A stretch of 64,000 nt of DNA from Lysinibacter sp. HNR (GCF_029760935.1 NZ_CP121684.1:310001-374000), one strand, 5' to 3'. Numbered from the stretch's first letter, positions 45,721 through 55,603 are shown. Notes: generated by a model from the letters alone, not told the origin. Numbers and translations: made by a program.

Positions 45721-46350
45721 CTAGAGAAGATCGTCGTCATCTTCCTCATGGGCTGCGAAGATTTCAAGGGCTTCCTCATCAAGTTTGTCGGCGGGGAGCC
45801 CTGCGTCTTCGCGCACGGCGTGGCGACCCAGGATGAGAAGTTCACGATCCTCGAGAAGCTGTGCAAGCTCATTGAGGTTGAGGTCGGACGCATCGTCGAT
45901 GAGTTGATCCATCATGCGAATGCCGCGATCAAACCAGTCGAGAGCCTGCTCGGTGTTGTGAAGCTCTGCGTAGGTCTCACCCACGAAGGAATAGACCATG
46001 GGGTCTTGGGTGTTCTCTTTGCCTAGGGTATCCGCGAGTTTTTGTGCTTCGGGTTGTTGATTTGTTCGCAGAAGCGCATCCAGGAGATAAACGCGTTTAT
46101 CCGGGGCGACCTCGCCCTCCGCATCCTGTGCCTCCCGTGCAGCTTCGTAGGCGCGACGCGGTAGGCTCGCGTCGTGGAAGCACTCCGCGGCTGCTATGTA
46201 CAGCGCGGCGGGTGAGGTATCGTCGCCGTATTCCGTGTGTGAATCTCTGGCAATCGCGAGGAATTTCTCTGCTGTTATCCGGGCGGTCTCCGGCGTTTCT
46301 GCCGCAAAGCTGGTCTCATCGATGTAGTCCCACGTAACTGTTTTAACCAT
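45721..46350 (-). CDS. TPR-like helical repeat protein
   Basis: 209 residues from ATG 46350 (MVKTVTWDY); a longer frame from 46413 lacks an SD. Helical pairs such as ALYIAAAECFHDASLPRRAYEAAREAQ and MVYSFVGETYAELHNTEQALDWFDRGIRMM read as tetratricopeptide units, ending in a very acidic tail (HEEDDDDLL). Likely a cytosolic scaffold. Common in Microbacteriaceae. Confidence 0.75.
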   Translation of the reverse strand: MVKTVTWDYIDETSFAAETPETARITAEKFLAIARDSHTEYGDDTSPAALYIAAAECFHDASLPRRAYEAAREAQDAEGEVAPDKRVYLLDALLRTNQQPEAQKLADTLGKENTQDPMVYSFVGETYAELHNTEQALDWFDRGIRMMDQLIDDASDLNLNELAQLLEDRELLILGRHAVREDAGLPADKLDEEALEIFAAHEEDDDDLL

Positions 46351-46525
46351 GCGCTCAGTGTAGCTCTTCCCGAGGAGGGAGGCGATGTGAAGCGGGGTAA
46401 ATGTGAGGAACAATCAGAGCTGTGGAGAAATGTGATTTTTCTATTCTTAATTGGCTTCTGGGTCAGATTCATACTATTCTTGTCGAGTGCCTTGGTGCCG
46501 TACTGGTTGCGGCTTAGGGCAAAAA

Positions 46526-46607
46526 GGCGAGTTACCCAAGCGGCCAAAGGGATCTGACTGTAAATCAGCTGTCATCGACTTCGGGGGTTCGAATCCCTCA
46601 CTCGCCA
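46526..46607 (+). tRNA. tRNA-Tyr(GTA)
   Basis: 82 nt, class II cloverleaf with long variable arm. Acceptor GGCGAGT/ACTCGCC, anticodon loop CTGTAAA (GTA), T-loop TTCGAAT. No complete CCA encoded. Confidence 0.94.
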
Positions 46608-46677
46608 CCGTTGTGATGAGTCGGGACATATGTCTCACATGAGTTGTGACTGCGTCTCAGCTTGTTGTGTTGGGGTG

Positions 46678-46705
46678 GGTCGGTCAGCGACCTGGTTGTT
46701 TTTTT
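46678..46705 (+). terminator. Terminator after tRNA-Tyr
   Basis: GGTCG-GTCAG-CGACC stem-loop followed by TGGTTG and seven T. Confidence 0.7.
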
Positions 46706-46870
46706 GGGTTGTATCAGTAGCTGCATCAGGGTGTTGTTGTAATTGGTAAAACCGAACTGGAGACCCCTCGGCTCAATCGTATGCGATGAGCACCCCGCTA
46801 AACCCCGAAGAGCCGGCTTAGTGTTTGGAAACCATTCTCCGCGGCCCGGTAGACAACCCTTTCCGGGTTG

Positions 46871-47533
46871 CTACACGACCCGAATTCGGGTGAGCTCGTT
46901 TGCAACGATTTCGCCCACGCCATCCACGTCAACCTCAATATCGAGGCGATCCGGAACTGCGCGGTATTCCGTCGGGAACCACTCGCGTCCACGTTCAACA
47001 GCAATAAGAAGCCCATTTTCATCGCCGAGAGGGCGAAACCTCGGACCTCCCGGGCCGAAGGGTTCAAGACCAATCTTTTGCGCCTCGCGCTCGAACACGG
47101 AAACATCGGTGACCGGAACTCCGACCTCACTAACCCCGAGGATGCTTGCCCCGCTGAAGGTGCCCTCCTTGTCGTTTGGTACGTCACGTCGGACGATGAG
47201 TTCAAGCACGCTGCCGTCTGGCCCCTCAAAATAGACCGACCGCGAATTCCAGGATTCCGGGCCCTCAAAATCATCTGCGCCCTCGTCCCAGAACAGACTC
47301 GTACGTGATTTCAACCACTGCTTAGCAGGTTCGAATTGGTTGCGCGGGATTTCGAAGGCCAGGTGCTGTGCACCGTGAACCGCACCGGAGCCGCTGATCA
47401 CAAGCTTTGTCCAACCGACTGTCACTACCAGGTGTTCGTGTGTGCGCTCCACCGGCAACTCGAGCATCGTGTGATAAAACTTTTCTGCCACGTCTAAGTC
47501 GGAAGTTCCAAAGTGAACTCTTTTGACGATAAT
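46871..47533 (-). CDS. VOC (glyoxalase/dioxygenase-fold) protein, probable ATT start
   Basis: 220 residues from ATT 47533, with AAAGGGGAG ending 4 nt before it; ATC 47536 is the neighbouring alternative. GTG 47491 is the first conventional start but cuts off the first beta strand. The extended N-terminus IVKRVHFGTSDLDVAEKFYHTML is the standard VOC beginning. Central SVYFEGPDGSVLELIVRRD and GVSEVGVPVTDVSVFEREAQKIGL give a second VOC half, so two paired betaalphabetabetabeta units. A TATAAT box at 47597-47592 gives a short leader. Reaction unknown. Confidence 0.75.
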   Translation of the reverse strand: MIVKRVHFGTSDLDVAEKFYHTMLELPVERTHEHLVVTVGWTKLVISGSGAVHGAQHLAFEIPRNQFEPAKQWLKSRTSLFWDEGADDFEGPESWNSRSVYFEGPDGSVLELIVRRDVPNDKEGTFSGASILGVSEVGVPVTDVSVFEREAQKIGLEPFGPGGPRFRPLGDENGLLIAVERGREWFPTEYRAVPDRLDIEVDVDGVGEIVANELTRIRVV

Positions 47534-47811
47534 GATGCTCCCCTTTCTGAAGTGCGCATCCCCTAATTTAAATGCGTATTCTGCTCACTATATTATAAAG
47601 TTCCTCGCAAGAAAGCGGCGGTCTCTTCTCAAGCAAACACTTTCTGATTAACGGCCACGCGCATCGTCATCTCCGCATCCACAAACTTGTGCTTCACCGA
47701 GTGCGGCGTGGTGTGCAGATAACACTTTTGTATTCAGTGTTTGATTCGTTACCGTAAGGGGGAGCATCGAGAGAGGGTTCGACTTGTGTGATGAGGTCCT
47801 GTACCACCCCG

Positions 47812-49470
47812 CTACATAGCCCTCATCCACACCGTTGACTCGGGAAGGAGAGACTCCCCGGCTGTACCTGATGAGCGCAGCAGCACCTCACCCTCGGGGA
47901 GTCGATGGGGAACGGTACCAAAATTGGTGAGTACCCGGACGTTTCCGACCTCAAACGCAGTAACATTGTCCGGGTATTCTGCCAGCCACCTGAGTTGTGT
48001 GGAACCTAGCGAGTATTCCCGACGTAGCCGAAGCGCTGCCCGGTACAATTCGAGCGTGGAGCCCTCGACCCTTTCCTGCGCGGAGCGAGCGAGAGCACTC
48101 CAATCATCCGGCTGAGGCAGCCAGCTTTTACCCGTGCTATTAAAGCCGTAGGCCGGGGTGTCAGCCTCCCAGGGGATCGGCACTCGGCATCCGTCACGAC
48201 CGTAGCGTTTGCCGTTGTTGCGAAACCACGTGGGATCCTGACGGGCCGAATCGGGGAGGTCAATCACCTCGGGCAGTCCCAGCTCCTCACCCTGATAGAT
48301 GTAGGCAGAACCGGGTAGGGCAAGCATGAGGGCGGATGCTGCACGGGCCCTGCGCAGCCCGACCGTGGCATCGGGTAGTCCCGGTGAGCGTGGCCCAATT
48401 CCGTCACCCTGAGGATTGTCCGCGGTGAGGGCAAGGCGGCTTGCGTGTCGAACAACGTCGTGGTTGGAAAGAACCCAGGTGCTCGGTGCCCCCACGGCGC
48501 TAAAGGCCGCGATGGAGTCGTCAACAATCTTGCGGACTGCGCATGCTGACCACCCCGTTGTCAGATAGGAAAAGTTAAACGCCTGGTGCATCTCGTCGGG
48601 ACGCACCCACAGCGCGAGTTGCGAAAGGGGCTCCACCCAGGCCTCGGCGCACAAAACCCGGTCACCCTCGTAGGAGGCAAAGATGGTGTGCCAATCGCGA
48701 TACACCGTGTGCACTCCGGGCTGTCCAAAGAAAGGAGGAGTCTGATTGTTTTCGAGGCTCCCGCCCATGCTCCCTGCCTCGCGAGGGGGAGTCCAATCGG
48801 GAAGGCCATCCGCCTTGTAGAGGCCGTGCGCAACATCAACCCGAAAACCGTCTACACCCCGATCGAGCCAGAAGCGAAGGATCGAGCGAAACTGTTCGTG
48901 AACCCACGGATTGTTCCAGTCAAAGTCGGGCTGCGAAGAGTCAAAGAGGTGCAGATACCACTGGCCGGGGGTTCCGTCCGTGTTGGTGGTGCGGGTCCAG
49001 GCGGGGCTGCCAAAGACACTCTGCCAATTGTTGGGAGGAAGTTCTCCATCAGAGCCGCGGCCGTCACGGAAAATGTATCGGGCGCGGGCCTCGCTTCCCG
49101 GAGGAGAAGCGAGCGCTTCCTGAAACCAGGGATGGGCACTCGATGAGTGGTTGGGAACCAGATCGATAATCACCCGAAGGCCCAGTTCGTGCGCCCGATC
49201 GAGCATACGATCAAAATCGGAGAGAGTGCCAAAGAGGGGATCAACGTCGGTATAGTCTGCGACGTCGTAGCCCGCATCGTTTTGCGGAGAGGTATAAAAC
49301 GGTGAGAGCCATATCGCATCAACCCCGAGGTTTTGAAGTGCGCTTAGGCGATCCGTAATACCCGGGATATCACCGATGCCGTCACCATTGGAGTCGGCAA
49401 ACGAGCGGGGATAAATCTGATAAATGACGGCTGTGCGCCACCACTCGTTTCCCGGTGTGGTGTGAGTCAT
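47812..49470 (-). CDS. GH13 alpha-glucosidase (oligo-1,6-glucosidase type)
   Basis: 552 residues. The TIM-barrel GH13 motifs are complete: YPRSFADSNGDGIGDIPGI, DLVPNHSS, GFRVDVAH (nucleophile Asp), CAEAWVE (acid/base Glu), LSNHDVVRH. It hydrolyses alpha-glucosides such as isomaltose or sucrose-like substrates in the cytosol. No signal peptide and no sugar transporter next to it. Confidence 0.93.
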   Translation of the reverse strand: MTHTTPGNEWWRTAVIYQIYPRSFADSNGDGIGDIPGITDRLSALQNLGVDAIWLSPFYTSPQNDAGYDVADYTDVDPLFGTLSDFDRMLDRAHELGLRVIIDLVPNHSSSAHPWFQEALASPPGSEARARYIFRDGRGSDGELPPNNWQSVFGSPAWTRTTNTDGTPGQWYLHLFDSSQPDFDWNNPWVHEQFRSILRFWLDRGVDGFRVDVAHGLYKADGLPDWTPPREAGSMGGSLENNQTPPFFGQPGVHTVYRDWHTIFASYEGDRVLCAEAWVEPLSQLALWVRPDEMHQAFNFSYLTTGWSACAVRKIVDDSIAAFSAVGAPSTWVLSNHDVVRHASRLALTADNPQGDGIGPRSPGLPDATVGLRRARAASALMLALPGSAYIYQGEELGLPEVIDLPDSARQDPTWFRNNGKRYGRDGCRVPIPWEADTPAYGFNSTGKSWLPQPDDWSALARSAQERVEGSTLELYRAALRLRREYSLGSTQLRWLAEYPDNVTAFEVGNVRVLTNFGTVPHRLPEGEVLLRSSGTAGESLLPESTVWMRAM

Positions 49471-49726
49471 GATTTTGGTTCTCCAATCACGGTGTGGAAA
49501 TAGGTCCCTTGGGTTGGACTGTCCCTGATCCTTTTCTATCGAAGTTGGCTGGGTATAAGCAAGGCACCGTCCTTGTCTGTAGGTTTTCCGGGTGCGCTGC
49601 GGTGCGGGGCACCCCAGAAGAGAGGTGATTGAAAAGTTGTGTCTGGATTGGCGTTTGTGTCCCGGAAGGTGCTATTCTCTAACGGTTGCTCTTTTGCGTG
49701 TTGTTTTTGAACGCGTGTGAGTAAGC

Positions 49727-49798
<72 letters not shown>

Positions 49799-49847
49799 CT
49801 GGCTTTGATAATAATCGCACTCCAGCGGCTTGAACCAAAGCTATTAT

Positions 49848-49921
49848 GGCTGGGTAGCTCAGTTGGTGAGAGCGCACGACTCATAATCGTGAGGTCGCGG
49901 GTTCAAGTCCCGCTCCAGCTA
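49848..49921 (+). tRNA. tRNA-Met(CAT)
   Basis: 74 nt: acceptor GGCTGGG/TCCAGCT with one G-T end pair, anticodon loop CTCATAA (CAT), T-stem GCGGG/CCCGC. The paired first base marks it as elongator tRNA-Met. No CCA encoded. Confidence 0.92.
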
Positions 49922-49928
49922 CACATGT

Positions 49929-49975
49929 CCTGAGTCGCGACATCGTTGACAAACGGTGTCGCGACTCAGGTTTTT
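49929..49975 (+). terminator. Terminator of the tRNA-Thr/tRNA-Met unit
   Basis: A 14-bp perfect stem (CCTGAGTCGCGACA / TGTCGCGACTCAGG) followed by TTTTT. Confidence 0.9.
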
Positions 49976-50460
49976 CGTAGAGAGCGGCAGATCGGGTGTT
50001 TCACCCCTCTTCCTGCCCATCTAGGGCGGAGCTAGAGTTCTCCATCGGGAGTCTGGCGTAGTGTTCATATTTTGGGGTATCTTGACGGTTCGGTGCGGAC
50101 ACTCAACAAAGACTTATGCTGGGTCTGGATGCTTGGAATACAGGTATAATCGCCACGTGATTCTCACGTCACTCGAGGTCTTTGCTCGTGCGAGTTGTAG
50201 CGCGAGTCCCACAGCACCTTACCTGCCGGGGGATTGTGCGGCGAGGGTTTCGGATTGAGTCTGTTCCCCGAGGACGCCGTGAAGGAATGGATTGAGCACC
50301 AGCCTTCAAGCCTATAAGTCCAGTACCCGACTGTTAACACACATGACCGACAATCTCTCAGTAAAGTGCGACGGTCTTGCGACCATACCTTAACCTATTT
50401 GATTTATTAGATCACTAACTTTGGTGTATCCCTCTTAAGAATCATTAAGGAGAAGAGATT
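49976..50460. other. Intergenic region upstream of the secreted metallopeptidase
   Basis: No gene. AT-rich 50390-50450 presumably holds the promoter. AAGGAGAAG directly precedes the ATG at 50461. Confidence 0.45.
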
Positions 50461-51900
50461 ATGTATTTCAAACGTCTCGCGTATTCACTCATGGGTATGC
50501 CGCTATTGTTTGCTCTAACCGCGGCGCCTCCTGTATCGGCGCAAACCTTGTCTCCCTCAGGAGCGGGAACGTGGCTGCAAGCACCCCTTGGCGAATCTGA
50601 TATCCACAGTGATGGAAGTCAGTATGAAGATGCTAGCTACACTGAAGCGCTTCATTACGCAGTTGACCTGAAGATTGATCCTGTTACAAAGGTTCTCAGC
50701 GGGAAAGCGAAAATAACGGTGAGAACTCTATTACCTGCCACAAATCTTAAGTTTCAATTCAAGAAGCAGTTCGAGGTCTCATCTGCTCTTGTCGATGGAA
50801 AATCTGTGAGGTCGATTGAGCATTCAGAGTCAAATGATCTTGTTCTTCATCTTTCAGGGCAGGTTGAGGCTGGATCCTCTTTTGAGGTCGAAATAACCTA
50901 CTCTGGGCCAATGGTTATTGATATGGATACGGATACGGAATCAGGTTGGCTCAAGAATGAAGCGGGCGAGTTATTGACTGCGTTTGACAGTGACACTTTA
51001 ATCTTTCCGTCTACCCTGAACGCTTCCGGTCGGGCAACCAGCCTTATCACTCTTACCACCCCTGCGGGATGGAAGGGCGTTTCTGTTGGAAAGCTTCAGG
51101 AAGAAACTACGCTGCCGGACGGCAGTAACCAGTTGACCTGGAACGCAACAAAAGAGCTGTCGCCGCGTAGTAACTTTGTTGCTGTCGGAAAATTTGACAT
51201 TGAGCGTTCTGTTCTTCCCGACGGTATGGAGATGGTGAACGCTTTCGGTGAGGGAACCCTTCCTAGCGCTCGGAAAGCAGTTGAAAAGATCTCTGAAACC
51301 CGTGATTTTCTTGAGGATCTTTTTGGTTCGTACCCTTATGATTGGATTGGAGGGGTCTTTATGGAGTTTGGTGATGGACCCGCTGTTGAAAAAGCCGGTC
51401 GTTCATTATTTTTGTCGCTTAAAGACACTTTCACGCCGTCTGTTATGGCCCATGAGATGGCCCATACCTACTGGGGCGATCTCGTGACCGGAATCGGAGA
51501 AAATGGCTTTTGTATGAGTGAGTGCCTTGCGAGTTACGCCCAGTGGAGATGGGATGACCGTAACGGAGAGGCGAGTGCTTCTGATACCTATAGAAAATGG
51601 GTGGCTTCCGCCGATGCTGACCCGGAAAAGTGGAATGGTCTTGGCGGGTGGAATGCCTACTCGAAAGGCCCCGCGGCCTTTTATGCACTAAGTCAGTTTA
51701 TGGGGAGGGATAAGCTTGATGAGGCTCTGCGGAATTTTATACGTGAGAACCGTCATAACACCACTGCTCCTACCCCGTGGAGTGTTCTCGAGGCTGCTAT
51801 TCAAGCTGCGACGGAGAAAGATCTCAGCGAATTTTTCCAGGAGTGGTTCCACTCAGGTACTAGGCCACGTAGCGAGTTTGTAGATTTCCCCGCTGTCTAA
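50461..51900 (+). CDS. Secreted M1-family metallopeptidase
   Basis: 479 residues. Signal peptide to about residue 27 (ALTAAPPVSA). The N-terminal M1 beta-domain (ALHYAVDLKIDPVTKVLSGKAKITVRT) is followed by the catalytic domain with zinc motif HEMAHTYWGD (about 330) and the third ligand Glu 18 residues on (HExxH-x18-E, in FCMSECLASY). The usual GAMEN exopeptidase motif is replaced by GGVFMEFGD. It is shorter than typical ~850-residue aminopeptidases and lacks their C-terminal domain, as in secreted actinobacterial M1 peptidases. Likely hydrolyses peptides outside the cell. Confidence 0.9.
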   Translation: MYFKRLAYSLMGMPLLFALTAAPPVSAQTLSPSGAGTWLQAPLGESDIHSDGSQYEDASYTEALHYAVDLKIDPVTKVLSGKAKITVRTLLPATNLKFQFKKQFEVSSALVDGKSVRSIEHSESNDLVLHLSGQVEAGSSFEVEITYSGPMVIDMDTDTESGWLKNEAGELLTAFDSDTLIFPSTLNASGRATSLITLTTPAGWKGVSVGKLQEETTLPDGSNQLTWNATKELSPRSNFVAVGKFDIERSVLPDGMEMVNAFGEGTLPSARKAVEKISETRDFLEDLFGSYPYDWIGGVFMEFGDGPAVEKAGRSLFLSLKDTFTPSVMAHEMAHTYWGDLVTGIGENGFCMSECLASYAQWRWDDRNGEASASDTYRKWVASADADPEKWNGLGGWNAYSKGPAAFYALSQFMGRDKLDEALRNFIRENRHNTTAPTPWSVLEAAIQAATEKDLSEFFQEWFHSGTRPRSEFVDFPAV

Positions 51901-51927
51901 CGAGTTGAACGGTGTGTGATCCGTGAC

Positions 51928-51968
51928 AGTCGGAGGGGGCGGTGAGACGTTCGCCGCCCCCTCCGACT
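51928..51968. terminator. Bidirectional terminator hairpin
   Basis: A 15-bp perfect GC-rich stem (51928-51942 with 51954-51968) between the convergent M1 and S1 peptidase genes. Confidence 0.8.
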
Positions 51969-52005
51969 ACCTCATCGGTAATTTCATAATTGTGTCTGTG
52001 CGGGG

Positions 52006-52821
52006 TTAGAGCCGAGGGTAGATCTGAGTCATTCCATCGAGGAAGCCCGGCGCTGAGGTTGAGGCAAAGATTCCGGGTTTGCCCCGATCGCCACAAACCG
52101 CTTCGCCCCTGCTTACCACTCCGAGCTGAACTAGTTGGCCGTTTTTCTCTACCAAAAGAGGCCCACCCGAGTCGCCCATGCACACACTAGCGCCCCGTAT
52201 GCCGGCGCAGATATCTGCGTCGGTAACCTCGTCACCCCACAGAGCTTTGCACTGACTCAAGGGCATGATGGGTGCAGTTACTTTTTGGAGAATTGACGGG
52301 GAAACGGCGTTCCACGCCTGGGTTCTGCCCCAACCAATTGCTGTCGCATCACCCACCTGTGCTGTTGCTCCAGGCTCTGGGAGTTGCACGGGAATGATAT
52401 CCTCAATGGCCCTATCTAGAGTAATGAGCGCCGTGTCATTTGACTCTTTGCTCACAATTTTTGCGATCTTCCGGGTTTGCCCGAGGGATTTGTCTACAAT
52501 GTTATGGCTTCCCACGGTTACGGTCGTGTTGTTTATAAGTGTGTCGCTTGTCAGATCGCTCACGCAGTGTTCTGCTGTCAATATGGTTTGCTGATCAATG
52601 AGTGAGCCGCCGCAGAAGTGCCTGCCGTTATCCTGTATTGATGTTGCAAAGGGGAACTCCCCTTGGACGGCATTTGTGCCTCCTACGATGCGAGGAGAGA
52701 TAGCGGGGTTGTTGTTTATCGGCTCCGAGATTTGCTCCGCTTGGGCGCTGAGAGTTCCAGTAGTAAGTGCTAGTAGTGCAGCCGCGGTATAGCTCAGTGC
52801 TGCAACGAATGTTTTGCGCAA
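52006..52821 (-). CDS. Secreted S1A serine protease
   Basis: 271 residues. Signal peptide (SYTAAALLALTTGTLSAQA), short propeptide, mature N-terminus IVGG at 45-48, triad His85 (TAEHC), Asp129 (NDTALITL), Ser218 (GDSGGP). The residue six before Ser218 is Ser212, the position that is Asp in trypsin and Ser in chymotrypsin, so chymotrypsin- or elastase-like specificity is more likely. Six Cys can form the usual disulfides. Convergent with the M1 peptidase, so two secreted proteases are side by side. Confidence 0.93.
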   Translation of the reverse strand: MRKTFVAALSYTAAALLALTTGTLSAQAEQISEPINNNPAISPRIVGGTNAVQGEFPFATSIQDNGRHFCGGSLIDQQTILTAEHCVSDLTSDTLINNTTVTVGSHNIVDKSLGQTRKIAKIVSKESNDTALITLDRAIEDIIPVQLPEPGATAQVGDATAIGWGRTQAWNAVSPSILQKVTAPIMPLSQCKALWGDEVTDADICAGIRGASVCMGDSGGPLLVEKNGQLVQLGVVSRGEAVCGDRGKPGIFASTSAPGFLDGMTQIYPRL

Positions 52822-53099
52822 TATGATACTCCTTTGGCATTTCTAATTTTATTGATTTAATAAATTAGCATAGCTAAGAAATATATAGCTACATATTTAG
52901 TTGCGCTAAATGATTAAATCATTTCTGTTGAGACGAACGGTTAGGGTGCGTGTTTGGTTGAGTCGTGGTACTGGCAACAAAGTTTGTGGTTCTTTTGCCT
53001 CCCGCTTGCTCTTTTCAATCTGGTTGTGTGTGCCTCGGGGTGGGGTTGAGAAAAATAATATTTGCCCTATTTCATATTGAGTACGATGCATATAGCATT
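52822..53099. other. Intergenic region between protease and GAP genes
   Basis: AT-rich divergent promoter region (52850-52915). No gene supported. Confidence 0.4.
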
Positions 53100-53780
53100 A
53101 TGAATATGTTTTGGGAAACTATCGGAGAGATTGTTCCTCTTGCTTTTGGTATTGTTATCTCGCCAATGCCGATTGTTGCCGTAATTGCCTTGCTGCTTGG
53201 TCCTAAGGGCAAGGGGAATGCGGTTGTGTTCACACTTGCCTTTGTCATAGCAACCTTTGTTCTCACGCTCATCTTTGCGTCAGGTGTGAAGAGCACAACC
53301 TCGTCCGATTCCTCCTTTACGACTCTGCTGCATATTGTTTTGGGATTTGTGTTTGCCGGACTGTTCTTTTTTCTCTCTTGGAAAAGCTGGAACGGACGTC
53401 CTCAAAAAGGCAGGGCGGCGGCGGAACCAAAGTGGTTGGCCGCGATTGACTCCTTCAATCTGGTCAAGTCCGTCGGGTTAGGATTGCTCCTTGCAATTAT
53501 CAATGTTAAAAATCTGCCCATCATCATTGCCTCGGGTACTGCGATTGGAACCGCACGTTTAGCTTGGCCGCTGGTTCTGATTGCGGTTACCGCATTCGCC
53601 CTCTTGGCGTGTCTTGGGCTGATCGTTCCAACCGTCATTGGCAGTAGTGGCTCTGCAAGGGTTACTCAATTTCTGAGTTCCGCAAAAGGTGCTCTCATTG
53701 CACACAACAACATCATTATGACCGTGTTATTTCTGATTCTTGGTGCTATTCAACTGGGCAAGGCGATCGGGTCGTTTTGA
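53100..53780 (+). CDS. GAP-family membrane exporter
   Basis: 226 residues from ATG 53100 with six predicted membrane segments. PLAFGIVISPMPIVAVIALLLGPKGKGNAVVF at the start and LAIINVKNLPIIIASG in the middle match the GAP (Sap, LysE-like) family of actinobacteria, in mycobacteria needed to export glycopeptidolipids. The lipid or metabolite moved here is unknown. It lies next to an acyltransferase gene. Confidence 0.85.
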   Translation: MNMFWETIGEIVPLAFGIVISPMPIVAVIALLLGPKGKGNAVVFTLAFVIATFVLTLIFASGVKSTTSSDSSFTTLLHIVLGFVFAGLFFFLSWKSWNGRPQKGRAAAEPKWLAAIDSFNLVKSVGLGLLLAIINVKNLPIIIASGTAIGTARLAWPLVLIAVTAFALLACLGLIVPTVIGSSGSARVTQFLSSAKGALIAHNNIIMTVLFLILGAIQLGKAIGSF

Positions 53781-53884
53781 CGAGGTGACGAGGCTCACTA
53801 TAGTGCTCGGGCTTATTGCGACTTCCCAGAGAGTCGCGCCCTGATTGTGACACAACAGCGATATTCGTGACACATCGGGGCGAG

Positions 53885-55138
53885 ATGGTTGACGGTATGT
53901 CACCTTCACCTTCTGCGCCTTCCGTTACAAGCAATAGTCTTGCTCACCCTCAGGGGCAGAGGGCTTATATTCCCGCTTTGGATGGACTGCGTGGTCTTGC
54001 AATTTTTGGCGTGTTATTATTCCACACGGATAATTTAGCGGGTGGATTCCTTGGGGTTGATCTCTTTTTCGCGCTATCGGGGTATCTCATCACCGATCTG
54101 CTTCTCAGGGAGCTTAATCGATCTGGAGGCATCTCTCTCCTTGGTTTTTGGGAGCGACGGATACGCCGACTTTTTCCCGCTCTAGCCCTGATGATTCTAG
54201 CGGTGACCGCTGCTGTCTGGATAATGGGTGACAGCGACCTTATGAAGACAACCCGCTCAGATGGGCCCTGGGTTGTGTTTAACCTCATGAACTGGCACCT
54301 ACTAGCGGAGTCAGCGGGATACTGGGATCGGTTTGGGGTGGGACGCGTATTTGAACACCTGTGGAGCATCGCGGTTGAGGAACAATTCTACGTGGTGTGG
54401 CCATTGTTGGTGCTTCTTGTTGCGTTTATTGGCTATCGCACACACCGGATCATAGCGTTTTTAGCCGCCGGAATTGCGATTGTGTCGCTGGTGTGCATGA
54501 TTGTGCTGGTTGATCCGGGTGACCCCACCCGTGTGTACATGGGAACAGACACGCGTGCGTTCTCGCTACTACTGGGCGCGGTTGTTGCGACCGGTCCGGT
54601 ACGTCTTATTCTGGGACGTGTCACCCGCGTGTGGGTGGGAGTCATTGGAGCGGTGCTCCTGGTCGTGCTCGGGGCGGCCTGGTTTACGGTGGAAGGGACC
54701 GGGACGAATGGGTTGTTTACCGGCGGTCTATTTGCCCACTCCATTGGCGCGGCCGTGTTAGTGGGGTTGATTGCACAGGGAAGCGACGATCTCATAAGCC
54801 GCTTTCTCTCCTTCCCTCCCCTACGGTGGCTCGGACTCATTTCCTACAGCCTCTACCTCTGGCACTGGCCCGTAATCGTGTTGCTTCCCCCCGAGAAAAC
54901 GGGTCTTGAAAGCTGGGTGCACTCGGCGTTGGTCATTGGTATTTCGATTGTGTGTGCATACGCATCCCTGCGTTTGATTGAGAACCCGATTCGATTTCAC
55001 GCTCCCTGGGCTTGTGGACGCACTGGGGCAATTGTGTTTGCCGGGTTATTAATTTTACTGGTGGCAGTGTGGTTTATGCTTCCCTCAGGACCCGTGACGA
55101 TGATTGATGTTGACCGTCTGGGATCATCAATTCAGTAG
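53885..55138 (+). CDS. Acyltransferase 3 (OafA/YrhL-type) membrane protein
   Basis: About 417 residues from ATG 53885 (53897 is also possible). Ten or so membrane segments with the family motifs YIPALDGLRGLAIFGVLLFHTDN, FFALSGYLI, FWERRIRRLFPAL and EHLWSIAVEEQFYVVWPLLV, and SYSLYLWHWP. It transfers acyl groups to surface sugars (O-acetylation). The usual C-terminal SGNH domain is absent, but a separate SGNH lipoprotein is encoded at 57843. Confidence 0.9.
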   Translation: MVDGMSPSPSAPSVTSNSLAHPQGQRAYIPALDGLRGLAIFGVLLFHTDNLAGGFLGVDLFFALSGYLITDLLLRELNRSGGISLLGFWERRIRRLFPALALMILAVTAAVWIMGDSDLMKTTRSDGPWVVFNLMNWHLLAESAGYWDRFGVGRVFEHLWSIAVEEQFYVVWPLLVLLVAFIGYRTHRIIAFLAAGIAIVSLVCMIVLVDPGDPTRVYMGTDTRAFSLLLGAVVATGPVRLILGRVTRVWVGVIGAVLLVVLGAAWFTVEGTGTNGLFTGGLFAHSIGAAVLVGLIAQGSDDLISRFLSFPPLRWLGLISYSLYLWHWPVIVLLPPEKTGLESWVHSALVIGISIVCAYASLRLIENPIRFHAPWACGRTGAIVFAGLLILLVAVWFMLPSGPVTMIDVDRLGSSIQ

Positions 55139-55603
55139 AGGGCAGGTTCGTCCCCGCACTGAGCCTGGAGTACCCATCGTAAATCTGACCGTGACAGTTG
55201 CCTTTTCTGAACCGCCAGCTTGAATGTGGCTTGCCAGGGTCGTGCAGACGATCTGATCAATGCCCGTTTCAGTTGCCTCGTAATCGGCCAGGGGAACCCG
55301 CAGTGTGATTGTGTTGTCGCTTTCATAGACAAAGACGTATGCACTCGCCTCTGGAATTTCGGTTGTGAACCCAGAGGGTGGCGGACCCTGTATCAGCGAG
55401 GTGAGGGCCTCTGCAATCGTACCGAGTGAACCCCGACGCTGCTTGAACGGTTGGAGCTTTCCGTCTTCTCCTACGAAGTAGAGAGTCCAGCCCTCTGCAA
55501 GACCGGTGGGTGACTCCTGCATATCAATGACACCGCTCGGTTGAATCCCGCAGCCGGTCACTAGGAGAACAACGCACACAGCGGACCACATCGTTCGTTT
55601 CAC
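55127..55603 (-). CDS. GerMN-domain lipoprotein of the two-component operon
   Basis: 158 residues. Signal with lipobox VTGC (Cys18), then a GerMN-type domain (GWTLYFVGEDGKLQPFKQRR...GTIAEALTSLIQGPPPSGFTTEIPE...TITLRVPLAD). It follows the sensor kinase with a 4-base overlap, in the order regulator-kinase-lipoprotein, as in mtrA-mtrB-lpqB, but much shorter than LpqB (no propeller). It may modulate the kinase from outside. Confidence 0.85.
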   Translation of the reverse strand: MKRTMWSAVCVVLLVTGCGIQPSGVIDMQESPTGLAEGWTLYFVGEDGKLQPFKQRRGSLGTIAEALTSLIQGPPPSGFTTEIPEASAYVFVYESDNTITLRVPLADYEATETGIDQIVCTTLASHIQAGGSEKATVTVRFTMGTPGSVRGRTCPLLN

